From: Croceivirga sp009797885
Lineage (GTDB): Bacteria; Bacteroidota; Bacteroidia; Flavobacteriales; Flavobacteriaceae
NCBI GenBank assembly: GCA_045866215.1
Contig: AP035880.1
Span: 930,001-994,000 of the forward strand
Length of the DNA: 64,000 nt
Direction: 5' to 3'
This document shows positions 25,196 to 32,787 of the stretch, one piece after another (positions within the stretch are counted from its first letter, which is position 1; every line of letters begins with the position of its first letter). The notes below the pieces were generated by a model. That model ran no database searches. It was not told the origin of the DNA and saw nothing but the letters and a program-made list of their open reading frames with translations. A program made the position numbers and the translations under genes.

Positions 25196-25870
25196 CTAGT
25201 CGACCATTCGTATCCTACCACCTACAAAGGTCTTCTTGTTCACTCGTTTTGGTTGTCCATATACCGTAACATCCCCACCGGCCTTTACATCTATATCTAT
25301 CCGTTCCGAAGCAAATACCTCGGCTTCGCCCCCAGCGGATATCTTTACTTCTGAGTTGGAGGTCCGCAAATCGCTCCCCTCAAAAATACCTCCCGTATTA
25401 ATGACTATGGATTGGTTTTCCGCTAAACCGGAAGCTTGTACAATACCTCCCGTCACTGCGCGTATTTCAACTACCTGCACATCCATTCCAATGGTGATTT
25501 TACCCCCTTCCTGTGCCCTAAGCTCAATTTTGTTCTTCTTTACCATTTCATTGCAGGTAATCTCCGATCCTTCATTGGCATCGATGACATCCAAATCGGT
25601 ATAATACACTTCTATAAAGGTATCTTCCCCGGTGAATTTCCTATCCAATTGCATTCGTAGCTTAAGGACTCCATCCTTATTCACCCACTTGATGTCATCT
25701 ACATTTCTTCCTTTGATCAAAATCTTATTTTCGTCCGATTGGATCAAGTTCACCTCGATCAAATCAAAAACCTTCACTGCATGAAATTCCCCAACGTCTT
25801 TATCAATAATGCGCTGCCCGAACAAGGGCACTGTTAGTAAGACGAACAGAAGTGTACTTATTTTTCCCAT
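25196..25870 (-). CDS. DUF2807 (head GIN domain) secreted protein
   Basis: A 224-residue protein with a signal peptide (LLFVLLTVPLFG). The rest is a DUF2807/GIN-domain beta-helix: FHAVKVFDLIEVNLIQSDEN, VEIRAVTGGIVQ, ISAGGEAEVFASERIDIDVK and AGGDVTVYGQPK repeats. Such proteins are common in Bacteroidota and act at the envelope; their role is not established. A lipoprotein relative is at 38564-39376. Confidence 0.85.
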   Translation of the reverse strand: MGKISTLLFVLLTVPLFGQRIIDKDVGEFHAVKVFDLIEVNLIQSDENKILIKGRNVDDIKWVNKDGVLKLRMQLDRKFTGEDTFIEVYYTDLDVIDANEGSEITCNEMVKKNKIELRAQEGGKITIGMDVQVVEIRAVTGGIVQASGLAENQSIVINTGGIFEGSDLRTSNSEVKISAGGEAEVFASERIDIDVKAGGDVTVYGQPKRVNKKTFVGGRIRMVD

Positions 25871-26016
25871 GGTTTTCCTTTTTGTTTGTTAAATGATGAA
25901 CAAAAAATAAGATTGTTACACTTTGGGGCATAATTCCAATACCACGTCTAAATGGTTCCGTAAGCTCCTATCCACAACCCAAAAAGATGTCAAATACACC
26001 TAAGGGCCGTCCGTTA

Positions 26017-27099
26017 TTAGGAATTGATAATCTTTTCTTGATGGTTAATGGATTCTTGGTGGATGGCCTTGAACATCCTAAGGACGAATTCCTCACTCAA
26101 ACCACGTTGTTCCCCTTCCAAGATCATATTGCCCAAAATGGAATTCCATCGGTTTGTCTGAAGAACAGCGACGTTACGCTTCTTTTTCAATTCACCGATA
26201 CCATCGGAAACTTTCATCCTTTTGCCCAACAAATCAATCAGTTCATTGTCCAAAACATCGATTTGGGCCCTAAGATTGGCCAATTGCGCATTATATTCCG
26301 CTGCTTCATCAGTTTCTTTCCGCATTTTTAAGTCTTTGAACATTTGTTTTAACGAGGTGGGTGTTACTTGTTGTGCGGCATCACTCCAAGCATTATCCGG
26401 ATCAATGTGGGTTTCGATCATCAATCCATCAAAATTTAGGTCCAGTGCGGTCTGTGAAATGTCAAATACCAATTCACGTTTTCCAGTAATATGACTGGGA
26501 TCGTTTATCAATGGCAAATCGGGAAACTTGGTCTGCAATTCAATAGCCAATTGCCATTCGGGAATGTTCCTGTACTTTGTTTTCTGATACGTGGAAAACC
26601 CTCGATGGATAACCCCCAATTTTTTGATATTGGACTTGGATAAACGTTCCACTGCCCCCAACCAAAGGGACAAATCCGGGTTGACCGGGTTTTTGACCAA
26701 AACCACCTTGTCCGTACCTTTTAGGGCATCTGCAATCTCCTGAACTATAAATGGGCTTACTGTGGAACGGGCACCTATCCATAACAAATCGATATCATGC
26801 TCCAAAGCCAAATCCACATGTGTCCTATTGGCGACCTCGGTGGCCGTTTTCAAACCTGTTTCTTCCTTGACTTTTTGCAGCCATTTAAGGCCTATGGCAC
26901 CTACACCTTCAAAATTTCCCGGTCTTGTCCGTGGTTTCCATATTCCTGCGCGATAGTAACTTACGTCAGAATCCTTAAGTTCATGTGCAATATGCAATAC
27001 TTGATCTTCGGTTTCCGCACTACAAGGCCCGGCAATCACCAGTGGATGAGGCAACTGCAAATCATCCAACCATGTTCTTAATTCCTTTGAATTTTCCAT
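26017..27099 (-). CDS. Bifunctional DAHP synthase / chorismate mutase
   Basis: A 360-residue fusion. Residues 1 to about 260 are a type I-beta DAHP synthase: VIAGPCSAE, RAGIWKPRTRPGNFEG, IGARST, LVKNPVNPD and INDPSHITGKR. Residues about 268-355 are an AroQ-type chorismate mutase (LRAQIDVLDNELIDLLGKRM). The enzyme catalyses the first step of the shikimate pathway and the branch to prephenate. The C-terminal mutase order is known from Bacteroidota; the mutase may give feedback sensing by prephenate. It is the last gene of the aromatic operon, 1 base after tyrA. Confidence 0.94.
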   Translation of the reverse strand: MENSKELRTWLDDLQLPHPLVIAGPCSAETEDQVLHIAHELKDSDVSYYRAGIWKPRTRPGNFEGVGAIGLKWLQKVKEETGLKTATEVANRTHVDLALEHDIDLLWIGARSTVSPFIVQEIADALKGTDKVVLVKNPVNPDLSLWLGAVERLSKSNIKKLGVIHRGFSTYQKTKYRNIPEWQLAIELQTKFPDLPLINDPSHITGKRELVFDISQTALDLNFDGLMIETHIDPDNAWSDAAQQVTPTSLKQMFKDLKMRKETDEAAEYNAQLANLRAQIDVLDNELIDLLGKRMKVSDGIGELKKKRNVAVLQTNRWNSILGNMILEGEQRGLSEEFVLRMFKAIHQESINHQEKIINS

Positions 27100-27100
27100 T

Positions 27101-27970
27101 TCATTTAGGTGTTTTAGTAAGTGGTATTCCTTTTAAAATTTGCTTTATTCTATTGGTATTGTTCATTTGATCATGAATTCCCTTAAAGTCGTTCTCTTCC
27201 ATAAGCTGTTTAAAGGACTCCAAATTTTTTATGTACTCTTCCAAGCTCTTGACCACATTATCCTTGTTCTGTTCAAAAATTGGGGTCCACATATCCGGTG
27301 AGCTTTTCGCCAGGCGGACCGTGCTTTCAAATCCACTTCCGGCCATATCAAAAATATCCCGTTCGTTCTGTTCTTCCCTTATTACGGTCTTTCCCAACAT
27401 AAATGAACTAATGTGGGATAAATGCGACACATAGGCAATGTGCTTATCGTGTGCTTCAGGGTTCATATAGCGGATACGCATTCCCAGTTTTTGGAAAAGT
27501 TCCAATGCTTTTTCCTGTAACTTAAACGCCGTTTTTTCCACTTCACAAATAATGTTCGTCTTTCCGTCGTACAAGCCATCAAAAGCCGCAGAAGGTCCGG
27601 AAAACTCCGTTCCCGCAATAGGATGGCATGCCAAAAAATTCCTTCTCTTGGGATGGTTTTCCACACTTTGGCAAATGGCGGCCTTGGTAGAGCCTGCATC
27701 CAGCACTAAGCAATCATCACTTACGTTGTCCAGGATTTTGGGAAGTTCATTCACCAACGCATCTACGGGAATCGCTAACAGTACCATATTGGCACTATTT
27801 AAGGTACGGTCCGTTCCCTTTTCATCAATCAATCCCAATTGCAAAGCTTCGGAAAGGTTATTTTCATCCTTGTCAAATCCAATGATCCTGGATTCCGGAA
27901 ACAAGCGTTTTAACCCCTTTGCAAAAGATCCCCCGATCAAACCAATGCCCACAATAACTATACTGTCCAT
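27101..27970 (-). CDS. tyrA: Prephenate dehydrogenase
   Basis: A 289-residue NAD(P)-dependent enzyme making 4-hydroxyphenylpyruvate for tyrosine. It has the Rossmann motif VGIGLIGGSFAKG, then ACHPIAGTEFSGP with the catalytic His region, and SHLSHISSFML. There is no ACT domain. It overlaps no neighbour but lies within 1-2 bases of both, as part of the aromatic operon. Confidence 0.93.
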   Translation of the reverse strand: MDSIVIVGIGLIGGSFAKGLKRLFPESRIIGFDKDENNLSEALQLGLIDEKGTDRTLNSANMVLLAIPVDALVNELPKILDNVSDDCLVLDAGSTKAAICQSVENHPKRRNFLACHPIAGTEFSGPSAAFDGLYDGKTNIICEVEKTAFKLQEKALELFQKLGMRIRYMNPEAHDKHIAYVSHLSHISSFMLGKTVIREEQNERDIFDMAGSGFESTVRLAKSSPDMWTPIFEQNKDNVVKSLEEYIKNLESFKQLMEENDFKGIHDQMNNTNRIKQILKGIPLTKTPK

Positions 27971-27971
27971 A

Positions 27972-29114
27972 CTAAAATCGCGCTATGGCCTTTTTGATTT
28001 CTTCCTTTTTCACACATAGTGAAAATCGAATATACCCTTCTCCATTACTGCCGAATATGGTTCCGGGGGCAATGAAAATGTCCTTGTCATACAGGACTTC
28101 GTCTATAAAATCCTCAGATGGTTTTGCCCCTTTGGGCAACTTGGCCCAAACAAACATTCCGGCCGCGTCCGTATCGTAGGTGCATTCCAATTTGTCCACT
28201 AACTGGAACATCAGTTCCCTTCTGGCGTTATAGGTTTCATTCAGCTGTTGAAACCAACCTTTTCCGCTGTGCAATGCCGAAATTGCCCCTTTTTGGATTC
28301 CATAAAACATTCCGGAATCCATATTGCTTTTCACCTTTAGCACCGCCAGGATATGTTCTGCACTTCCCATGACCATACCTACTCGCCAACCAGCGAGATT
28401 AAATGTTTTACTCAGGGAATTCAATTCCAAAGCATGGTCCTTGGCCCCTGAAATTTGTAAGATACTTGTAGGCGCATCATTCAGAACAAAGCTGTAGGGA
28501 TTATCATTTACCAATAAAATATTGTGTTTACGGGCAAATGTCAACAATACTTCCATTTTATCCATGGTGATCTTGGCTCCGGTGGGCATATTGGGATAGC
28601 TGATCCACATGAGCTTGACCTTGGACAGGTCCATTTGTTCAATGGCCTCCAAATCCGGCAACCAACCATTTTCTTCCGTTAGGTCATATTCCATTGGAAT
28701 GGCGCCAATCAACCTCGTTACGGAAGTGTAGGTAGGATAACCGGGATTGGGTACCAGAACCCCATCACCTACATTCAGGAAGGCAAGGCTAATGTGCATA
28801 ATACCTTCCTTGGAACCTATTAGGGGCAACAATTCGTTCTGGGGATTTACGGTAACCCCAAAGCGTTCTTTATAAAAATCTGCCATAGCTTCCCGTAATT
28901 CCGGTAATCCCTGATAGCTCTGGTACTGATGCGCACCCTCTTGGTGGAGTGTTGCACTCAACCCTTTTAATGCCTGGGGTGGCGGTGCCAGATCAGGGGA
29001 GCCAATTCCCATATTGATTATTGGTCTACCCTTTGCAACAAGTCCGCGTACCTCACGTAATTTCTTGGAGAAGTAATATTCCTGGACGCTATCCAATCGT
29101 TTTGCCGTAATCAT
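27972..29114 (-). CDS. Class I/II aminotransferase, probably aromatic or prephenate aminotransferase
   Basis: A 380-residue fold-type I PLP enzyme. Motifs: NMGIGSPDLAPPP, NPGYPTYTSV, ISYPNMPTGA and the PLP-lysine region NSLSKTFNLAGWRVG. The family includes aspartate, LL-diaminopimelate and prephenate aminotransferases. Its place between pheA and tyrA points to transamination of phenylpyruvate, hydroxyphenylpyruvate or prephenate, which is inferred from context. Its ATG overlaps the stop of pheA by four bases. Confidence 0.88.
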   Translation of the reverse strand: MITAKRLDSVQEYYFSKKLREVRGLVAKGRPIINMGIGSPDLAPPPQALKGLSATLHQEGAHQYQSYQGLPELREAMADFYKERFGVTVNPQNELLPLIGSKEGIMHISLAFLNVGDGVLVPNPGYPTYTSVTRLIGAIPMEYDLTEENGWLPDLEAIEQMDLSKVKLMWISYPNMPTGAKITMDKMEVLLTFARKHNILLVNDNPYSFVLNDAPTSILQISGAKDHALELNSLSKTFNLAGWRVGMVMGSAEHILAVLKVKSNMDSGMFYGIQKGAISALHSGKGWFQQLNETYNARRELMFQLVDKLECTYDTDAAGMFVWAKLPKGAKPSEDFIDEVLYDKDIFIAPGTIFGSNGEGYIRFSLCVKKEEIKKAIARF

Positions 29115-29941
29115 CCTATTAACGCATTTTTATATTCCCCCAATACCCTGAAATCCTCCGACATAATCTCCAACAAGGACTTTGCCTTGTTAAAATGGTC
29201 GTACTTTTCAAAAGTGACATCCACAAAAAAGGCATATTTCCAAGGGGTCTCAATTACTGGAAGTGACTGTATTTTGGTAAGGTTCATATTGCAGTCGCTC
29301 ATAACGTTCAACACTGTTGCCAAACTCCCACGTTTATGATCGGTAATAAAGCGAAGTGATGCTTTATTGATTTCTTCCTTGGGCAAGACCTTGTTCTGCT
29401 TTTTCAGTATAATGAAACGGGTAGCATTGTTTTTTATGGTCTGGATTTCCGGGGCAATGATGTCCAACCCATAAAGTTCCGCGGCCACCGTTGGGGCTAT
29501 CGCAGCTACGTGTTTTAATTGTTTCTCCTGTATTTGACGTGCTGTTTCGGCAGTGTCCACATCCTCCACCAATTTCAACTGGGGGTATTGCTTTAAAAAT
29601 TCCATACACTGCAAGAGGGCCATGGGGTGGGTTCTCACCTCTTTAATCTGTTCCAGCGTCTGCCCTTTTAATACCATTAAGTTATGATGGATACTCAGAT
29701 AGTGTTCCCCAATAATGTGAATGTTATTGTGGTACACCAGATTGTAGTTGGGAATTATGGAACCGGCTATGGAATTTTCAATGGCCATTACCCCTTTGTC
29801 CGCTGTCCCGTCTAAAACACGGTCAATTAGTTTATCAAAGGACAAACATTCCACCAATTCAATATCCTTACCAAGGAACTCCGTGGCTACTTGATGATGG
29901 TTACTCCCTTTAATACCTTGTATGGCTACCTTCAGTTTCAT
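29111..29941 (-). CDS. pheA: Prephenate dehydratase with ACT domain
   Basis: A 276-residue enzyme converting prephenate to phenylpyruvate. It has the catalytic ATRF motif (NNATRFIIL), DKGVMAIENSIAGSI and the ACT regulatory domain at about 195-275 (KRGSLATVLNVMSD, IQSLPVIETPWKYAFFVD). The ACT domain suggests Phe inhibition. It is the first structural gene of the aromatic operon. Its ATG follows the attenuator's U run by 3 bases. Confidence 0.94.
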   Translation of the reverse strand: MKLKVAIQGIKGSNHHQVATEFLGKDIELVECLSFDKLIDRVLDGTADKGVMAIENSIAGSIIPNYNLVYHNNIHIIGEHYLSIHHNLMVLKGQTLEQIKEVRTHPMALLQCMEFLKQYPQLKLVEDVDTAETARQIQEKQLKHVAAIAPTVAAELYGLDIIAPEIQTIKNNATRFIILKKQNKVLPKEEINKASLRFITDHKRGSLATVLNVMSDCNMNLTKIQSLPVIETPWKYAFFVDVTFEKYDHFNKAKSLLEIMSEDFRVLGEYKNALIG

Positions 29942-29943
29942 TC

Positions 29944-29975
29944 AAAAAAAAAGCCCCGAACGAATTCCGGGACTT
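29944..29975 (-). terminator. Attenuator terminator upstream of pheA
   Basis: On the minus strand AAGTCCCGGA (29975-29966) pairs with TTCGGGGCTT (29960-29951) around an ATTCG loop. It runs directly into nine U (29952-29944) and ends 3 bases before the pheA ATG. Its 5' arm is also fully complementary (7 of 7) to a leader segment at 30012-30006. Confidence 0.85.
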
Positions 29976-29998
29976 ATACTTTCTATATTTAGCTATCA

Positions 29999-30070
29999 CT
30001 AGAACAGTCCCGTACCCCCTCGATAAAAGAAGTAGAAATAAAAACCGTTCCAGAAATAAGTATTCTTCAT
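29999..30070 (-). CDS. Phe/Tyr-rich leader peptide of the aromatic operon attenuator
   Basis: A 24-codon reading frame (ATG at 30070-30068, TAG at 30001-29999) encodes 23 residues. Six are Phe, four Tyr and one Trp: the cluster GFYFYFFY at residues 9-16 follows MKNTYFW. The frame is too short for normal gene calls. It lies 58 bases upstream of pheA, with a terminator in between, the standard layout of a ribosome-mediated attenuator. Starvation for Phe or Tyr charged tRNA should stall the ribosome at the aromatic codons. Confidence 0.85.
   Translation of the reverse strand: MKNTYFWNGFYFYFFYRGGTGLF
30006..30012 (-). promoter_or_regulatory. Antiterminator arm in the leader peptide codons
   Basis: CGGGACT (minus strand) spans codons 20-22 of the leader and is the exact complement of AGTCCCG in the terminator 5' arm (29974-29968). 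A ribosome at the leader stop would cover it and let the terminator form. A ribosome stalled upstream would leave it free to pair and prevent termination. Confidence 0.7.
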
Positions 30071-30281
30071 GTAAACTTAAATTCTTGGCTAAGATTGGGT
30101 ATTCCTTTCAAAATTCAAAAAGAATGATGGAATTTTTTTGATATTTTTTGATTTTGTTCAATTCTTTGGTTATTCTGAAACCATTTCACGAATAAATTTA
30201 GAATATGGGATTTTTTGCGAGCTGCGGAGGGGAGTTGCTTTTTGAAATGTAGAGGACGATCCATCCCTTATTAGAAATATC

Positions 30282-30289
30282 TATTTTTG
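30282..30289 (+). promoter_or_regulatory. Promoter -7 box for gldA
   Basis: TATTTTTG matches TAnnTTTG, 17 bases upstream of the gldA ATG. No clear -33 element is visible. The stretch 30071-30281 between the leader and this box has nothing else I recognise beyond AT-rich sequence. Confidence 0.45.
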
Positions 30290-30306
30290 AAACCAAATTC
30301 CACTTT

Positions 30307-31200
30307 ATGTCCATCGTAGCCCAAAAAATCACCAAAACATTTGGTAGGCAAATAGCATTGAACAACGTCTCTTTTGAAATCCAAAAGGGTGAAATAGTAG
30401 GGTTTTTAGGTCCCAATGGTGCTGGAAAATCCACCATGATGCGGATTTTGACCACCTATTATCAGGCAGATCAAGGCACTGCAAAAGTCAATGGGTTTGA
30501 TGTTGGCAAGGAAATGCGCAAAGTTCAAAAAAGCATTGGTTATCTGCCTGAGCACAACCCGCTCTATTTGGATATGTACATAAAAGAATATCTGGCTTTT
30601 AATGCGGAAGTGTACAAGGTGTCAAAATCCAGGATAGCAGAGGTCATCCAACAAACGGGATTGACTCCCGAGGCCCATAAAACCATAGGAAAGCTCTCTA
30701 AAGGCTATCGCCAGCGTGTTGGTTTGGCCGCTGCCCTATTGCATGAACCGGAAGTTCTGATTTTGGACGAGCCCACAACGGGTTTGGACCCCAATCAATT
30801 GGTAGACATACGTAAACTTATTCGTGAAATCGGCAAACATAAAACCATTCTATTCTCCACACATATTATGAAGGAAGTGGAAGCGGTTTGCGATCGGGTC
30901 ATCATTATCAACAAGGGTGAAATTGTTGCCGATAAAAAGATGGAAGAACTTAGGAAGGTAGAGGACCAGATCATTGAAGTTGAGTTTGATTATCGTGTAG
31001 AGGAAGTATTGTTACATCAATTGCCCAATGTATCCGCCGTAAGGAATACTGGTGGATTTGTCTACGAAATTGTCTTCAACACCGACCAGGATATGCGTCC
31101 CGCCGTCTTTGATTTTGCGCATGACAATCAATTAAAAACCCTACAGCTAAGCCGAAAAAGCAAGAATTTGGAGAGTTTGTTCACGGAACTTACCAGTTGA
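30307..31200 (+). CDS. gldA: Gliding motility ABC transporter ATP-binding protein GldA
   Basis: A 297-residue ABC ATPase matching GldA. Walker A GPNGAGKST (about residues 38-46), Q-loop region IGYLPEHNPLY, signature LSKGYRQRVGLA, Walker B VLILDEPTTGLDP and the switch His in FSTHIMKEVE. GldA works with the permeases GldF and GldG, which are not in this window, consistent with gldA standing apart from gldFG in other flavobacteria. It is a monocistronic gene. Confidence 0.92.
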   Translation: MSIVAQKITKTFGRQIALNNVSFEIQKGEIVGFLGPNGAGKSTMMRILTTYYQADQGTAKVNGFDVGKEMRKVQKSIGYLPEHNPLYLDMYIKEYLAFNAEVYKVSKSRIAEVIQQTGLTPEAHKTIGKLSKGYRQRVGLAAALLHEPEVLILDEPTTGLDPNQLVDIRKLIREIGKHKTILFSTHIMKEVEAVCDRVIIINKGEIVADKKMEELRKVEDQIIEVEFDYRVEEVLLHQLPNVSAVRNTGGFVYEIVFNTDQDMRPAVFDFAHDNQLKTLQLSRKSKNLESLFTELTS

Positions 31201-31221
31201 TTCCATTAAAATTTAATTTTT

Positions 31222-31234
31222 CCCCAAAGTGGGG
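31222..31234 (+). terminator. Possible weak terminator after gldA
   Basis: CCCCA and TGGGG form a 5-bp stem around AAG. T-rich sequence starts only about 12 bases later, so this is a weak call. Confidence 0.3.
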
Positions 31235-31299
31235 TAAAGTCAGTTTTTATTTCCCGAGCCTACCCTATTTTTAGGCACTTTTTATAGTAAAACCATCCA

Positions 31300-32745
31300 A
31301 TGCCAATGGACCAAAATACATTGACCCTTTCTGAAGAAGACATGCGAAAATTGGGATATCAAATGATTGACGCTATTGTGGCGCACCATAAGACCCAACA
31401 TGAAAAAAAACCCTTGGCATTGGCCTCAAGAGAAGAAATGGACTCTCTCTTTTTGGAGGAGGCTCCTGAAAAACCTTCCAATGCCAATGAGGTTCTGGAA
31501 TTTGTTGTGGAGAAGGTACTTACCAGAAGTACATTGCTGTCACATCCAAAATCATATGCCTTTGTTCCCGGTCCCAGCAATTACGTTAGTGTTATTGGGG
31601 ATGCATTGGCAACGGGCTATAACATTTTTTCAGGGAGTTGGGTGACTTCCCCTGCTGCTGCAGAGCTCGAAATTGTTACCATACAATGGTTGTTGCGACT
31701 GTTTGGCCTTCCGAAGAAAAAAGGTGGTGGTATTTTTACCAGCGGTGGATCCATGGCCAATTTAACCGCTTTGGCCACTGCCAGAAACATTAAATGTGGG
31801 GATGATTTTTCCAAAGCGGTGATTTACCTATCCGATCAAACCCACTCTTCCAATATCAAGGCCATTCGGATTCTGGGCTTTAAAAAAGAACAAATCCGAA
31901 TCATCCCAACGGACAATGAATTTAAACTATCGCTCAATAAGCTTAAAAACTGCATAGCCAAAGACCGCTTAAATGGATTGCATCCCTTCTGTGTAATTGG
32001 TAATGCAGGAACTACGAACACAGGTAGTGTTGATCCGTTGACCCAACTATCCAAGATTTGCAAGGAAGAGGATATCTGGTTCCATATTGATGGCGCCTAT
32101 GGTGGTGCTGCAATGTTATCGCCCAAGGGAAAAAAGGTGTTGAAAGGTATTTCCAAAGCGGATTCCCTGACCGTGGACCCTCATAAATGGTTCTTTCAAC
32201 CCTATGAGATGGGCTGTCTGTTGGTACGCAATTACCGCCACCTTACCCATACCTTTACGGAGCGTCCAGAATATTTAAAGGATATTGAGGGAAACACTTC
32301 CGAAATAAATTTCTATGATTTGGGAGTGCAAATGACAAGACGATTCAATGCTTTGAAGTTTTATATGTCGGTCAAAACCTTTGGATTGAACGCTTTTAGG
32401 AAAGCAATCGGTTCGGGCATTGATTTGGCGGAACGCCTGGAAGCCCATTTACGACAAAGCAAACAATGGCAGGTGGTATTTCCGGCCACTTTGGCCGTCA
32501 TCAATTTTAGGTACCATCCCATAGAGGAAAATCTGAGCGAATCCCAATTGGATGAGTTGAACCATTCCATTTCCGAACAGGTCATGGAATCCCAACGGGC
32601 ATTATTGGCCACCACCTCCCTTCACGACCAAGTGGTTTTGCGCATGTGTCTGATCAATCCCAGAACCACCTGGGAGGATATTCAACATACCCTGGCACTT
32701 TGCGAGGCGTTTGCAAAACAATCTTCCCTCTTGGCATCGCCATAA
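31300..32745 (+). CDS. PLP-dependent group II decarboxylase
   Basis: A 481-residue enzyme of the aromatic amino acid/glutamate/diaminobutyrate decarboxylase group. Motifs: SHPKSYAFVPGP, SWVTSPAAAELE, GIFTSGGSMANLTAL, the pyridoxal region HIDGAYGGAA and the Schiff-base Lys in VDPHKWFFQPYE. The length and the FVPGPSNY segment fit the aromatic L-amino-acid decarboxylase branch; the substrate cannot be fixed. ATG at 31300 or 31306 is possible. It is convergent with the DUF2723 gene. Confidence 0.88.
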   Translation: MPMDQNTLTLSEEDMRKLGYQMIDAIVAHHKTQHEKKPLALASREEMDSLFLEEAPEKPSNANEVLEFVVEKVLTRSTLLSHPKSYAFVPGPSNYVSVIGDALATGYNIFSGSWVTSPAAAELEIVTIQWLLRLFGLPKKKGGGIFTSGGSMANLTALATARNIKCGDDFSKAVIYLSDQTHSSNIKAIRILGFKKEQIRIIPTDNEFKLSLNKLKNCIAKDRLNGLHPFCVIGNAGTTNTGSVDPLTQLSKICKEEDIWFHIDGAYGGAAMLSPKGKKVLKGISKADSLTVDPHKWFFQPYEMGCLLVRNYRHLTHTFTERPEYLKDIEGNTSEINFYDLGVQMTRRFNALKFYMSVKTFGLNAFRKAIGSGIDLAERLEAHLRQSKQWQVVFPATLAVINFRYHPIEENLSESQLDELNHSISEQVMESQRALLATTSLHDQVVLRMCLINPRTTWEDIQHTLALCEAFAKQSSLLASP

Positions 32746-32787
32746 GAAATGGAGTTTTTTAGATCAATTTGACGGTAGACCAAACCA

